DNA from: JBHYGK01 sp051859045
Lineage (GTDB): Bacteria; Pseudomonadota; Gammaproteobacteria; Xanthomonadales; Xanthomonadaceae
Assembly: GCA_051859045.1 (NCBI GenBank)
Contig: JBHYGK010000003.1
Coordinates: 19,014-83,013, forward strand
Direction: 5' to 3'
Length of the DNA: 64,000 bases
Below, in pieces: positions 52,401 through 59,838 of this stretch. The position numbers and the translations under genes are program-made. Every line of letters starts with the position of its first letter. The stretch's first letter is position 1. The notes beneath the pieces were generated by a model that was given only the letters and a program-made list of their open reading frames with translations, was not told the origin of the DNA and ran no database searches.

Positions 52401-54324
52401 GTTCACCTACTCCGTCTGCGACACCCTGGGGCAGTGTTCCACCGGCTTCGTCTACCTTGAGTTCGAGGCAGGCCTGCTGTCGGCCGTCGACGAGGCGCTG
52501 GAGGTGGAGAATGACGTCTTCGCCGTGGAGGTGCCGGTGGACGCCACCGGGAGCAGCGCCCGCGCTGTGGCCAGCGTCGTCGACCTGCGGCGCATGCAGG
52601 CGCAGCCCGAGCGAGCGCGCGCGGTCGACGCCGCGGCCGGGCGCTACGTGATGTCGCTGCATCCGAATCTCGCCGACGTCCCGGTGGCCTACACCGTCGA
52701 GTTCCGCGCCCATACCGGCGCCGGCGGCATCGGTGGCGTGCGCGTCCGTGCCAGCTCTCCCGACGCTCCGTCGCTCGCGTGCGCCGGGGATGCCGGGCGG
52801 ACCAGCCGATGCCTGATCGACGTGGAATTGCCGCCGCGCAGCCCCGGCCTCGTGTTCGAGGTGGAAGCAGAGCCGGTGATGCCCAACCTCGACGACTACC
52901 TCGTCCCATTCGTCGACTACGTCATCCATGATCTCGATGACGTCGGCCTGCACGGCGGCGTGGTGGCGATCGCGCCGAAGCAGGTCGACGCGGGCACTCC
53001 GGTGCAGGTGCGCCTGGTGGGCGACGTGCCGGGCGTGCGCCACGAACCGACCGTGATCGAGGGGCGGGTGGAGCTGCGCGATGGTCCCGGCGGTGCCCTG
53101 CTTGGCGAGCGCACGTTCCGGGTCACGCCCCGTGGCCTGCGGCCGGCCGCGCGCGTGGTCACGCCCGGGCGGCCGGCGTTCGTGCCGCTGTCCAGGCAGC
53201 AGGTCTACTACGGCAACATCCAGCACGAGCGACTGCGTGTCCCGGTGCCTGCCGGGACCCATCGCGTCATGGTGACCGTGGATGGCCCGGTGGGCGCTGC
53301 CTACCTCGTCGAGGGGCCGGTCCGGAACATGCCCGACGTGCCTTCCCGCGAGCAGTCGGTGCCCGACTTCGCGACCGGCGGTTTGCGCCTGCCGTTGGAG
53401 CGCGACGCGCAGGGCCGCCTGGTCAAGGAGGTCAACGGGATCACCCGCGAGGGCCGCACCTGGACGCTCGAGCTCTCGGGCGGCCTGCCCGCCGGGGTGA
53501 CCTCGCCGGCGGGTTGGGCGCCGTCGACCGCCCGCGTGGAGGTCCAGTACGAAGTCGCCACGCCGCCGTACTCGGTGCAGCCCGGCCACTACTTCAATCC
53601 GGGCCGCGACGGCCACGGCGTGTTCGTCGAGCGCGGCGGCACGCAGATGGTGGCCTGGTGGTACGCCTACGAGGCCGACGGGTCGCCCACCTGGTACATG
53701 GCGCAGGCGGATGCGCCCGCGCCGGGCCTGCCGTTCGCGGCCGATGCCTACCGCGTGACCTGGAGCCTCGAGGGCGGCGCGACGCTGCACGACGTCGGGC
53801 AGGTGGTCCTGACGCCCGAGTACGGCGGCACGCTGGGCTTCTCCTACGAGGTCGACGGCGCCACCGGCCAGGAGCGCCTGGTCTCGCTGAGCGAGGGCGG
53901 CTGCCTGCCCATCGACGGCGTGTCCGTCGACGGCGCGGGCTCGTGGTTCTCGCCCGAGCGCCCGGGCTTCGGCTACTCGGTGATGTGGGACGCGCGTACC
54001 GCGCAGGAGATCATGGTCACCTACGCCTACGACGCCGACGGCCTTCCGCGCTGGGGCTACGCCCAGGCGCCGGCGAACCCGGCGGCGGTGGCCGAGCTGC
54101 CGATCGTCCAGCTCAGCGGCTTCGCGCCGGATGCCGCCTGGCGGCCGCTGGTGAACCTCGGCCGCATCGGCACGCTGCGCCGCACGATCGGGACGATGCC
54201 GCAGGACGGCCAGCCGGGCCTGCGCCGCGCGAGCGTGGCGATGGCCTTCACCGGCCCGGTCACCGGCGCGTTCGTGCAGGACCTCGAGACCGCGCTGCTG
54301 ACCAACCGCCGCACCTGCCGCTGA
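49462..54324 (+). CDS. Giant secreted protein: beta-propeller, Ig/cadherin-like and C-terminal module
   Basis: A 1620-residue exported protein with a signal peptide (FRALLTLVLFAQALDAGAVA). Residues about 30-715 hold at least nine copies of a W-D/G-G-xx-W motif (HHWDGVTWRALG, AQFDGATWSALP, KRWNGEAWSEV, SLWDGLRWGS, SRWTGTAWQELP, SQWTGSEWEPIG, ARWDGAAWVPFG), which looks like a beta-propeller. About 720-910 are two Ig-like domains (YQWLRDGMPIRGA; IEWTLDGWAISGQTG), about 912-1010 a cadherin-like domain (LANDTDNDGHALVASLVTGP). The final 247 residues (from 1373) form a module with two GxxF-PxRxGxG repeats shared with the next gene. AAGGA lies 10 nt before ATG 49462. Function unknown; a cell-surface or adhesive role is only a guess. 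Confidence 0.8.
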   Translation: MAFRPAMSVAFRALLTLVLFAQALDAGAVAVPPDPAWRAIAGPAVGEGAVLSVEDGAGGVFIAAERQLADGTARTSIHHWDGVTWRALGTELAGTAAAFVVDPRDREVLVGGDFALRASGPRVNLARFRAGAWQPVAGVGSPVTALAWEARRERFYVGLGRPATAQAPILLALDGNTLAPLPLRGRPSSLDSSRIASIVIRPDLDMTYVGGAFLLATGEGDEVASVAQFDGATWSALPPGAGIGEAGGVMVWEASSGTLLAASVSGWSPLALKRWNGEAWSEVAPAIEDARAVAVSPRGGVVVGHGRGGDNGESFGHVSVLGSDGWRRLPVTVGSGRHRLGWIGSRILLMGHVRIEQDGEDYSPLSLWDGLRWGSAGSRTTAAAPLRADEGGGGGTSRLGGPTALAWGPDGVLYAGGLGLVDGRRAPPMARWGGRLWSQPSRGLTSGRVTALVRDDATASMIVAGEALRAGSTSLPAVVRWRDGLWEPIGEFPSSGVSVGAVVPVPATQEIYVAWNDWSSTWRISRWTGTAWQELPVTLSGDFRSMAVDPATGQLFVGGRLASSWGGDAPVLRIVGSVVTPLGAGAESATAGVLHWDAESGRLWAGLDGAVSQWTGSEWEPIGTGSPRGARVLLPMPGGGILAAGRPGSEPADGAPPGIARWDGAAWVPFGPGFGMSGDPAIGASAAAISPDGAWLAVGGHLQSIAGHPGAIAMTRLGATANRLPRFTEGPVLSGVPRVGGWMTVRRAAVDPDGRVVRFGYQWLRDGMPIRGAIDQSYRVEADDVGTRLSALVFASDGIDDVVGYTEAVQVASPSDNSAPNFLGVPAISGNASAGYVLTLGGLDAEDADGDRVSTAIEWTLDGWAISGQTGTTLAVPTGWIGRSIGARVTISDGERQTSRLARPVVVANAPPIARSDGVVSPLRPSLVLPRFLLANDTDNDGHALVASLVTGPARGVAEVRPDGTLSLSGLPVDAPYNDLFTYSVCDTLGQCSTGFVYLEFEAGLLSAVDEALEVENDVFAVEVPVDATGSSARAVASVVDLRRMQAQPERARAVDAAAGRYVMSLHPNLADVPVAYTVEFRAHTGAGGIGGVRVRASSPDAPSLACAGDAGRTSRCLIDVELPPRSPGLVFEVEAEPVMPNLDDYLVPFVDYVIHDLDDVGLHGGVVAIAPKQVDAGTPVQVRLVGDVPGVRHEPTVIEGRVELRDGPGGALLGERTFRVTPRGLRPAARVVTPGRPAFVPLSRQQVYYGNIQHERLRVPVPAGTHRVMVTVDGPVGAAYLVEGPVRNMPDVPSREQSVPDFATGGLRLPLERDAQGRLVKEVNGITREGRTWTLELSGGLPAGVTSPAGWAPSTARVEVQYEVATPPYSVQPGHYFNPGRDGHGVFVERGGTQMVAWWYAYEADGSPTWYMAQADAPAPGLPFAADAYRVTWSLEGGATLHDVGQVVLTPEYGGTLGFSYEVDGATGQERLVSLSEGGCLPIDGVSVDGAGSWFSPERPGFGYSVMWDARTAQEIMVTYAYDADGLPRWGYAQAPANPAAVAELPIVQLSGFAPDAAWRPLVNLGRIGTLRRTIGTMPQDGQPGLRRASVAMAFTGPVTGAFVQDLETALLTNRRTCR
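53581..54324 (+). repeat. Direct repeat copy 1: 3' module of the giant protein
   Basis: 744 bp, ending at the stop codon, that align without indel to 56144-56887. Identity is very high over the last 200 bp (only a few differing bases) and lower but clear at the 5' side. It encodes two internally similar halves (PGHYFNPGRDGHGVF and GSWFSPERPGFGYSV). Confidence 0.9.
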
Positions 54325-54349
54325 CATTTCTCCACAAGGATCCATGTCC

Positions 54350-56887
54350 ATGCCATTGAACTTCCGCCCCCTCCCTCGCGCCGCGCGGCTGGCCTCCTGC
54401 GTCCTGCTGGCCTGCGTCGCAGCCTCAGGCACCGCCGCCGAATCGCGCCGTGGTGCACCTCGCGACGAGGCCGCGCAGCTGCGCATGCCGACCACCGCCG
54501 CGAACGCGCCACCGTCGTTCACCGGCGTCCCGTCGATTACCGGAGACGCCGCCGCCGGCGCGGTGCTGGGACTCGCGGGCGTGGAGACCAGCGATCCCGA
54601 CGGCGACACCGTGACGGTCACGGCGCTGTGGCTGGTGGACGGCCTGCCGCTCGCCGGCGAGACCGGCATGACGCTCGTGGTTCCCGACGGGTTGCGCGGT
54701 CGGAGCATCAGCGCCGAGGTCAGCGCGAGCGACGGGACGTCCGTGGTGCGACGCGATACCGCCGGCGTGGTCGTCGGCAATGCCGCGCCGATCGCGCGGA
54801 CGGACTCGCTGCTCATCTCGCTGACGCCCTCGTACTCCTACCCGCCACTCTTGCTGCTCAACGACGTCGATCCGGACGGTGATGCGCTGGTCGCGTCGAT
54901 CCTCAGCGGGCCGGCCTTCGGGACGGCCCGAGTCGGTGCGGACGGCAGCCTGCAGCTGACGGACCTGCCCCAGGATGGGCCCTACACCGACCGGCTCACC
55001 TACCGTGCCTGCGACCCCTCCGGCGCATGCGCGACGGGCACCCTCCACCTCGAGTTCGAGGAAGATGCGCTGGCGTGGAGGGAGCAGCGCGTGTTCAGCT
55101 TGCCGTCGGACCACTCGGTGCACGACACGTTCGTCAACGTCCTGGGCGACAGCTCGAACGTCGTCGCGGAGGTCGTTGGCCTCCGGCTCGCGCCCAGCCG
55201 CGCGTACGGGTGGTTCGTGCCCGGCTCGCCGGGAGTGAGGGAGGTGCGCCTGCCGGCGAACCCGGCGGACGAGGCGGCGTCCTACGCCGTGCACGTCGAG
55301 GCGTACGCTGGCCCCGGTGGCGATGCTTCGCTTCAAGTGAGCGCCGCCGGCGTCACTGATCCCGCGCTGGCCTGCAGTGGCGTCGCCAGCCTGCGCAGCA
55401 CCTGCACCGTGCAGGTCGTCGTGCCGGCGCGGAGCCCGGGCGTCACGCTGCGCTATGCCGCGCAGACCCTGGTGCCGAACTCCGATGCGGCCATCCCGCT
55501 CGTGGTCAGGCACATCGTCGAGCCCCAGGGCGAGACCGGCGTGCATGGGCAGGTGGCGGCGGTGGTCGGCAAGCGCGTGGAGGGCTTCCTGGCGCCGGTG
55601 CGGCTGGTCGCCGACGTTGCGGGCGTCCAGTCGTCCCAGACGTTCTACCTCGGCACCGTCGAGGTGCGCGATGGCCCGGGCGGCGCGCTGCTGGGTCAGC
55701 AGACGCTGCGCTTCATGCGCCTGGACGAGTCCCCCACGCCGCGCGCGCTGGTGCCGGGGCGGCCGGTCTACCTCGCGGTGCTGCCGTACCAGGCCTACGG
55801 GTTCGAGTCCCTGCATGAGCGGGCGCGGCTCGAGGTGCCTGCCGGTGCCACCAGCGCGATGGTGGAGGTCGACGCGCCGGTCGGCGTGACGGGGGCCCTC
55901 GTGGCGCCGTCCACCACGCCCGGTGATCCGCGCGCGCAGGCCGTCCCGCTTCGCCCGGATGCCGCATCGACGCGCGTGCCTCTCGTGCGGGGTGGCGACG
56001 GCCGGCTCGTGGCGCTCGTCGAGGGCGATGCGCTGGTGCCGGGCCTCTGGACGCTGGAGCTGGCGGACACCGTCGGCAGCAACGATGTCCTGGTGCGCGT
56101 GGACACCACGCTGGCGCTGGGAGCGGGCGCTGTGCCGCTGCGGCCCGGCCACTACTTCAATCCCGGACGCGACGGCCACGGCGTGTTCCTCGAGCGCGGC
56201 GGCACGCAGATGGTGGCCTGGTGGTACACCTACCGGCAGGACGGCTCGCCGATCTGGTACATGGCCCAGGCCGATGCGCCGGCGGACGGCCAGCCGTTCG
56301 CGGCCGAGGCCTACCGCGTGACCTGGAGCCTCGGGGGCGGCGCGACCCTGTACGACGTGGGCCAGGTGGCGATCACGCCGGCGGCGGACGGTTCGCTGGG
56401 CTTCGCGTACGAAGTCGACGGAGCCACTGGGCACGAGCGGCTGGTGTCGCTGAGCGAGGGCGGCTGCCTGCCCGTGGACGGCGTGTCGGTGGACGGCGCG
56501 GGCTCGTGGTTCTCGCCGGAGCGCTCGGGCTTCGGCTACTCGGTGATGTGGGACGAGCGCAGCTCGCAGGAGATCATGGTCACCTACGCCTACGACGCCG
56601 AGGGCCAGCCGCGCTGGGGCTATGCCCAGGCGCCCGCCAGCACGGCGGCGGTCGCCTCGCTGCCGATCGTGCAGCTGCGGGGCTTCGCGCCGGATGCCGC
56701 ATGGCAGCCGCTGGTGAACCTGGGCCGCATCGGCACGCTGCGCCGCACGATCGGGACGATGCCGCAGGACGGCCAGCCGGGCCTGCGCCGGGCGAGCGTG
56801 GCGATGGCCTTCACCGGCCCGGTCACGGGTGCGTTCGTGCAGGACCTCGAGACCGCGCTGCTGACCAACCGCCGGGCCTGCCGCTGA
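54350..56887 (+). CDS. Secreted paralogue of the preceding giant protein
   Basis: An 845-residue exported protein (signal peptide with RLASCVLLACVAASGTAA) that matches residues about 815-1620 of its neighbour in domain order: Ig-like (TALWLVDGLPLAGETG, about 50-145), cadherin-like (LLNDVDPDGDALVASILSGP, about 147-240), a middle region with conserved VRDGPGGALLG and PGRPVYL, and the 247-residue C-terminal module from 598. It lacks the propeller. AAGGA is 9 nt before ATG 54350 and only 3 nt before ATG 54344, so the former is chosen. The two genes are 25 bp apart and probably one operon. Confidence 0.82.
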   Translation: MPLNFRPLPRAARLASCVLLACVAASGTAAESRRGAPRDEAAQLRMPTTAANAPPSFTGVPSITGDAAAGAVLGLAGVETSDPDGDTVTVTALWLVDGLPLAGETGMTLVVPDGLRGRSISAEVSASDGTSVVRRDTAGVVVGNAAPIARTDSLLISLTPSYSYPPLLLLNDVDPDGDALVASILSGPAFGTARVGADGSLQLTDLPQDGPYTDRLTYRACDPSGACATGTLHLEFEEDALAWREQRVFSLPSDHSVHDTFVNVLGDSSNVVAEVVGLRLAPSRAYGWFVPGSPGVREVRLPANPADEAASYAVHVEAYAGPGGDASLQVSAAGVTDPALACSGVASLRSTCTVQVVVPARSPGVTLRYAAQTLVPNSDAAIPLVVRHIVEPQGETGVHGQVAAVVGKRVEGFLAPVRLVADVAGVQSSQTFYLGTVEVRDGPGGALLGQQTLRFMRLDESPTPRALVPGRPVYLAVLPYQAYGFESLHERARLEVPAGATSAMVEVDAPVGVTGALVAPSTTPGDPRAQAVPLRPDAASTRVPLVRGGDGRLVALVEGDALVPGLWTLELADTVGSNDVLVRVDTTLALGAGAVPLRPGHYFNPGRDGHGVFLERGGTQMVAWWYTYRQDGSPIWYMAQADAPADGQPFAAEAYRVTWSLGGGATLYDVGQVAITPAADGSLGFAYEVDGATGHERLVSLSEGGCLPVDGVSVDGAGSWFSPERSGFGYSVMWDERSSQEIMVTYAYDAEGQPRWGYAQAPASTAAVASLPIVQLRGFAPDAAWQPLVNLGRIGTLRRTIGTMPQDGQPGLRRASVAMAFTGPVTGAFVQDLETALLTNRRACR
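56144..56887 (+). repeat. Direct repeat copy 2: 3' module of the paralogue
   Basis: Second copy of the 744-bp module at 53581-54324, also ending at the stop codon. Near identity at the 3' end against lower identity elsewhere suggests recent duplication or gene conversion. Confidence 0.9.
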
Positions 56888-56892
56888 TGCGC

Positions 56893-56925
56893 GCGGCCCC
56901 GGGAGCGGCGTGCTCCCGGGGCCGC
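56893..56925 (+). terminator. Hairpin after the secreted-protein pair
   Basis: Perfect 13-bp stem (56893-56905/56913-56925) with a 7-base loop, 5 nt past the stop. No T run, but stem length and position make it the likely end of the operon. Confidence 0.65.
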
Positions 56926-57028
56926 GACGTGGACGGCGCCGCGGCGGCGGGGCGTGGCTCCTGCCATGCGTGACGTGGTCTTCCTTGCGCTGGCAAAGGC
57001 GCCGTTCTCTGCGGACTGGCGCGCGTAG

Positions 57029-57640
57029 ATGGGTCGCCGCGCCGCTCCGATGCATGACGGCCACAAGGCCTTCCGCCGCGCGATGTGGATGCTCGACGAT
57101 GGCGATGCCGCGGGCGCGCTCGCCATCGGCGAGGCCCTGCTGGCCTCCGATGGGGAGGCCGACCGCGTGAGCGGCCTGCTCTGCTTCGGCGCGGTGTACG
57201 AATCCGGCGGGCGCGACGTGCCGATCGACTTCGACCGGGCCCTGGGCTTCTATCGCCGGGCAGCGTTCGCCAGTGCGACGTCCATGCCGTTCCAGGACAT
57301 CGCGCGCGTGCAGCTCAAGCGTGGTGGTCCCGGCGCCAAGCGCGAGGCCTTGGCGAGCCTGCGCGAGTACCGCGCCCATGGCGAGACCTCGCAGTACTTC
57401 TGCGGACTGGCGATGTGCGCGGAGCGGGCCCCCGACGCCTCGCCCGCCGACGCGATGGCGCTTTACCGCCGGGCCGCGCTGCGGCTGCGCTTCGAGGGCT
57501 TCTTCGGCTACGCCCGGGTCGCGCGCGGCGAGGGGTTGTGGGGGCGCGCGTTGCTGTGCGACGTGCTGCGCGTGACCTTCGGGATCCCGATGGCCGTGGT
57601 CACGCGCGGGCGCGCGTCGGCCGACCTCTTCTGGTACTGA
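57029..57640 (+). CDS. Hypothetical protein with TPR/Sel1-like helices
   Basis: A 203-residue soluble protein with no signal peptide. DAAGALAIGEALLASDGEADR, the FDRALGFYRRAAF segment and ADAMALYRRAALRLRFEGFF resemble Sel1/TPR-like helix pairs (ALxxYRRAA repeated). A C-terminal hydrophobic helix (ALLCDVLRVTFGIPMAVVT) might touch the membrane. I do not recognise the family. No Shine-Dalgarno precedes ATG 57029; ATG 57050 is an in-frame alternative. It lies between the secreted-protein terminator and an MFS gene, alone in its unit. Confidence 0.65.
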   Translation: MGRRAAPMHDGHKAFRRAMWMLDDGDAAGALAIGEALLASDGEADRVSGLLCFGAVYESGGRDVPIDFDRALGFYRRAAFASATSMPFQDIARVQLKRGGPGAKREALASLREYRAHGETSQYFCGLAMCAERAPDASPADAMALYRRAALRLRFEGFFGYARVARGEGLWGRALLCDVLRVTFGIPMAVVTRGRASADLFWY

Positions 57641-57709
57641 CGGGCGATGGGCGCGCCGCGGCCGCGCGGAACCGTGCGTTGCGCCGCCTCCCCGGTGCGG
57701 CCGAGGCGC

Positions 57710-57715
57710 TAGACT
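57710..57715 (+). promoter_or_regulatory. -10-like hexamer 7 nt before the MFS gene
   Basis: TAGACT ends 7 nt before ATG 57723, which has no Shine-Dalgarno. This fits a leaderless transcript. The -35 region is not recognisable. Confidence 0.35.
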
Positions 57716-57722
57716 CCCGCCC

Positions 57723-58973
57723 ATGCCCCCCGCCTCGACCCACTCCCGCGCCCGCCTGGCCTTCGTGCTGGGCGCGCTGGCGATGTTCGGGCCGTTCTCG
57801 ATCGACACGGTGTTCCCGGCCTTCACCGCGATGAAGGCCGCGCTGGGCACCGGCGACGCCGGCATCCAGCAGTCGATCAGCGTGTACCTGGTGGCCTACG
57901 CGGCGATGAGCCTGTTCCACGGGCCCATCAGCGACGCGGTGGGGCGCAGGCGCGTGATCCTGGTGGGCACGGTGGTGTTCACCGCGGCCTCGATCGGCTG
58001 CGCGCTGGCCACCGACCTGACCACGCTGCTGGTGTTCCGCGCGCTGCAGGGCCTGTCGGCCGGCGTGGGCCTGATCGTGGGGCGCGCGATCATCCGCGAC
58101 GCCTTCGACGGCGACGACGCGCAGCGGCTGATGAGCCAGGTCTCGATGATCTTCGGCATCGCGCCGGCGATCGCGCCGATCATCGGCGGCTGGATCATGG
58201 GCCTGGCCGACTGGCACGCGATCTTCTGGTTCCTGGCGGTGTTCGGCGCGCTGCTGTGGCTGCTCGCGGCCACCCTGCTGCCCGAGACCCACCCGGTGGC
58301 CGCGCGCACGCCGCTGCGGGTGGGCACGCTGTGGGGCACCAACGTGGCGATGCTGCGCAACCGCGCGTTCCGGCGCCTGGCGCTGGCGGGCACGTTCAAC
58401 TTCGGCGCGCTGTTCGTCTACATCGCCGCCGCGCACTACGTGGTGGAGCGCCTGCTTGGCCTGGCGCCCGACCAGTACGGCTGGTTCTTCGTGCCCACCA
58501 TCGGCGGCATGATCCTGGGCGCCTTCGTCAGCGGCCGGATGGCCGGGCGCATCGGCGGCGCGCGGATGGCCAACCTCGGCTTCGCCTGCTGCCTGGCGGC
58601 GGTGCTGGGCAACGTGGGCTACCACGCGCTGGTGGATGCGCCCACGGCCTTCTGGACGATCGCGCCGATGAGCCTGCTGGCCTTCGGCATCGCGCTGGTG
58701 TTCCCGATCCTCACGCTGGCGGTGCTCGACATGTACCCGCGCCAGCGCGGCGCGGCGTCGAGCCTGCAGGCCTTCATCGGGCTGAGCTCGAACGCGCTGA
58801 TCGCGGGCCTGCTGGTGCCGCTGGTGGCGCGCGGCGGGCTGGTGCTGGCGATCGCGGCGGCCTGCTTCACGCTGGCGGGCTTCGCCACCTGGCGGCTGTA
58901 CCGCCGCGGCTGCCACGCCGACGTGGCAGCCTCGCGCGAGGCCGCGGCGCTGGAGCCCACCGAACGGCTGTAG
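57723..58973 (+). CDS. MFS multidrug exporter, Bcr/CflA type
   Basis: A 416-residue inner-membrane protein with 12 predicted helices. FGPFSIDTVFPAF at the first helix, QQSISVYLVAYAAMSLFHGPISDAVGRRRVI (loop 2-3 motif GxxxDxxGRR), and RALQGLSAGVGLIVGRAIIRDAFDG match the Bcr/CflA drug-resistance transporter group. The second half has GGMILGAFVSGRMAGRIG. The substrate is unknown. It converges with the VapC gene 33 bp away. Confidence 0.92.
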   Translation: MPPASTHSRARLAFVLGALAMFGPFSIDTVFPAFTAMKAALGTGDAGIQQSISVYLVAYAAMSLFHGPISDAVGRRRVILVGTVVFTAASIGCALATDLTTLLVFRALQGLSAGVGLIVGRAIIRDAFDGDDAQRLMSQVSMIFGIAPAIAPIIGGWIMGLADWHAIFWFLAVFGALLWLLAATLLPETHPVAARTPLRVGTLWGTNVAMLRNRAFRRLALAGTFNFGALFVYIAAAHYVVERLLGLAPDQYGWFFVPTIGGMILGAFVSGRMAGRIGGARMANLGFACCLAAVLGNVGYHALVDAPTAFWTIAPMSLLAFGIALVFPILTLAVLDMYPRQRGAASSLQAFIGLSSNALIAGLLVPLVARGGLVLAIAAACFTLAGFATWRLYRRGCHADVAASREAAALEPTERL

Positions 58974-59006
58974 GCGGTGGGTGGGCCCCGTCGCTGGGCA
59001 GGCGGC

Positions 59007-59447
59007 TCAGGGACTGATGATGTCCAGCGTCGGATAGTAGGTGCGATACCGCTTCGCATCCCGCGTCAGCAGCGCCATCCGTTCGATGGCGGCATGGGCG
59101 CCGATGTAGAAGTCCGGCAGCGGCGACGTGCGCGCGCCCTTGGCGCGGCGGTACTGCAGGAAGGCCTTGCCGGCGAGGAAGCCGGCGTCCCACGGCAGCT
59201 CCAACCGGGTGAAGGCATCGGCCGGCAGGGCCGCGTCCAGGTCCTCGATGCGTGCGAAGCCGACCGACACCTCGGCGTAGATGATGGGATTGATGCACAG
59301 CTCGGCCCCGTCGGCGCAGGCATCGAGCCGCGCCGCCGACCACGCGTACCAGTCCGGATCGTCCGTCAGCACGTCCAGCAGGACGTTGGCGTCCACGAGG
59401 ACGCGCTTTCTCGCGGCCGGTGGGGCCGCGGGCGCATCAATCGCCAC
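59007..59447 (-). CDS. PIN-domain ribonuclease toxin (VapC-like)
   Basis: A 146-residue PIN protein: VLVDANVLLDVLTDDPDW (first acidic residue), NPIIYAEVSVGF (Glu), DFYIGAHAAIERMALLTRDAKRYRTYYP (Asp residues). Such toxins cut specific RNAs with magnesium. GTG 59447 lies inside the end of the antitoxin frame (11-bp overlap), a common VapBC arrangement. An N-terminal stretch of about 14 residues precedes the core. Confidence 0.88.
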   Translation of the reverse strand: MAIDAPAAPPAARKRVLVDANVLLDVLTDDPDWYAWSAARLDACADGAELCINPIIYAEVSVGFARIEDLDAALPADAFTRLELPWDAGFLAGKAFLQYRRAKGARTSPLPDFYIGAHAAIERMALLTRDAKRYRTYYPTLDIISP

Positions 59448-59685
59448 GGGTCAGCTTCATGATCTCGTCGGTCCCCATCCGCGCCGTCGCGCGGCCGCGC
59501 ATGCGTGCGGCCAGGCTGCCGCGGCGGGCCTTGGGCGGATGGGCGATGGTGGTCTCGGCCTCGCGCAGCGCGGCCTCGCGCACGAAGGTGGCCACCGGCA
59601 GCCCGTGCAGCTCGGCGGCGCGACGCAGGCGGTTCTTGTCCTCGACGCTCAGGCGCAGGTCGAGGCGGTCGGCGATGGCGGTCAT
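59437..59685 (-). CDS. Ribbon-helix-helix-type antitoxin (VapB-like)
   Basis: An 82-residue protein. ADRLDLRLSVEDKNRLRRAAEL plus PVATFVREAALREAE is a ribbon-helix-helix-like DNA-binding segment (DUF1778-like). The C-terminal tail has RMGTDEIMKLTRGD, the TDEIMxLTRG peptide common in antitoxins that bind PIN toxins. ATG 59685 has a strong AAGGAGA site; the longer frame to 59781 runs through the operator and was rejected. Confidence 0.85.
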   Translation of the reverse strand: MTAIADRLDLRLSVEDKNRLRRAAELHGLPVATFVREAALREAETTIAHPPKARRGSLAARMRGRATARMGTDEIMKLTRGD

Positions 59686-59698
59686 GTCGGGTCTCCTT

Positions 59699-59717
59699 GT
59701 ACGGCAGCGTACCGTAC
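59699..59717 (-). promoter_or_regulatory. Operator-like inverted repeat of the VapBC-like module
   Basis: GTACGG (59699-59704) and CCGTAC (59712-59717) form a 6-bp inverted repeat with a 7-bp spacer, 13 nt upstream of the antitoxin ATG. Position and symmetry suit binding by the antitoxin. Confidence 0.55.
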
Positions 59718-59785
59718 CAGTCGCCGGATCGCCATCAGGGGCGTGCCGCGCTTCAAGGGCGCCATCCTTCCACGCGCGCAAACGA

Positions 59786-59815
59786 AAGGGCCGGCGGAGT
59801 GATCCGCCGGCCCTT
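59786..59815 (-). terminator. Terminator of the M2 peptidase gene
   Basis: Perfect 13-bp stem (59786-59798/59803-59815) with a 4-base loop, 23 bp past the stop; on minus it leads into TTTCGTTTG. Confidence 0.85.
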
Positions 59816-59838
59816 CGTCATCGAGCGTGTCGCGTGGC

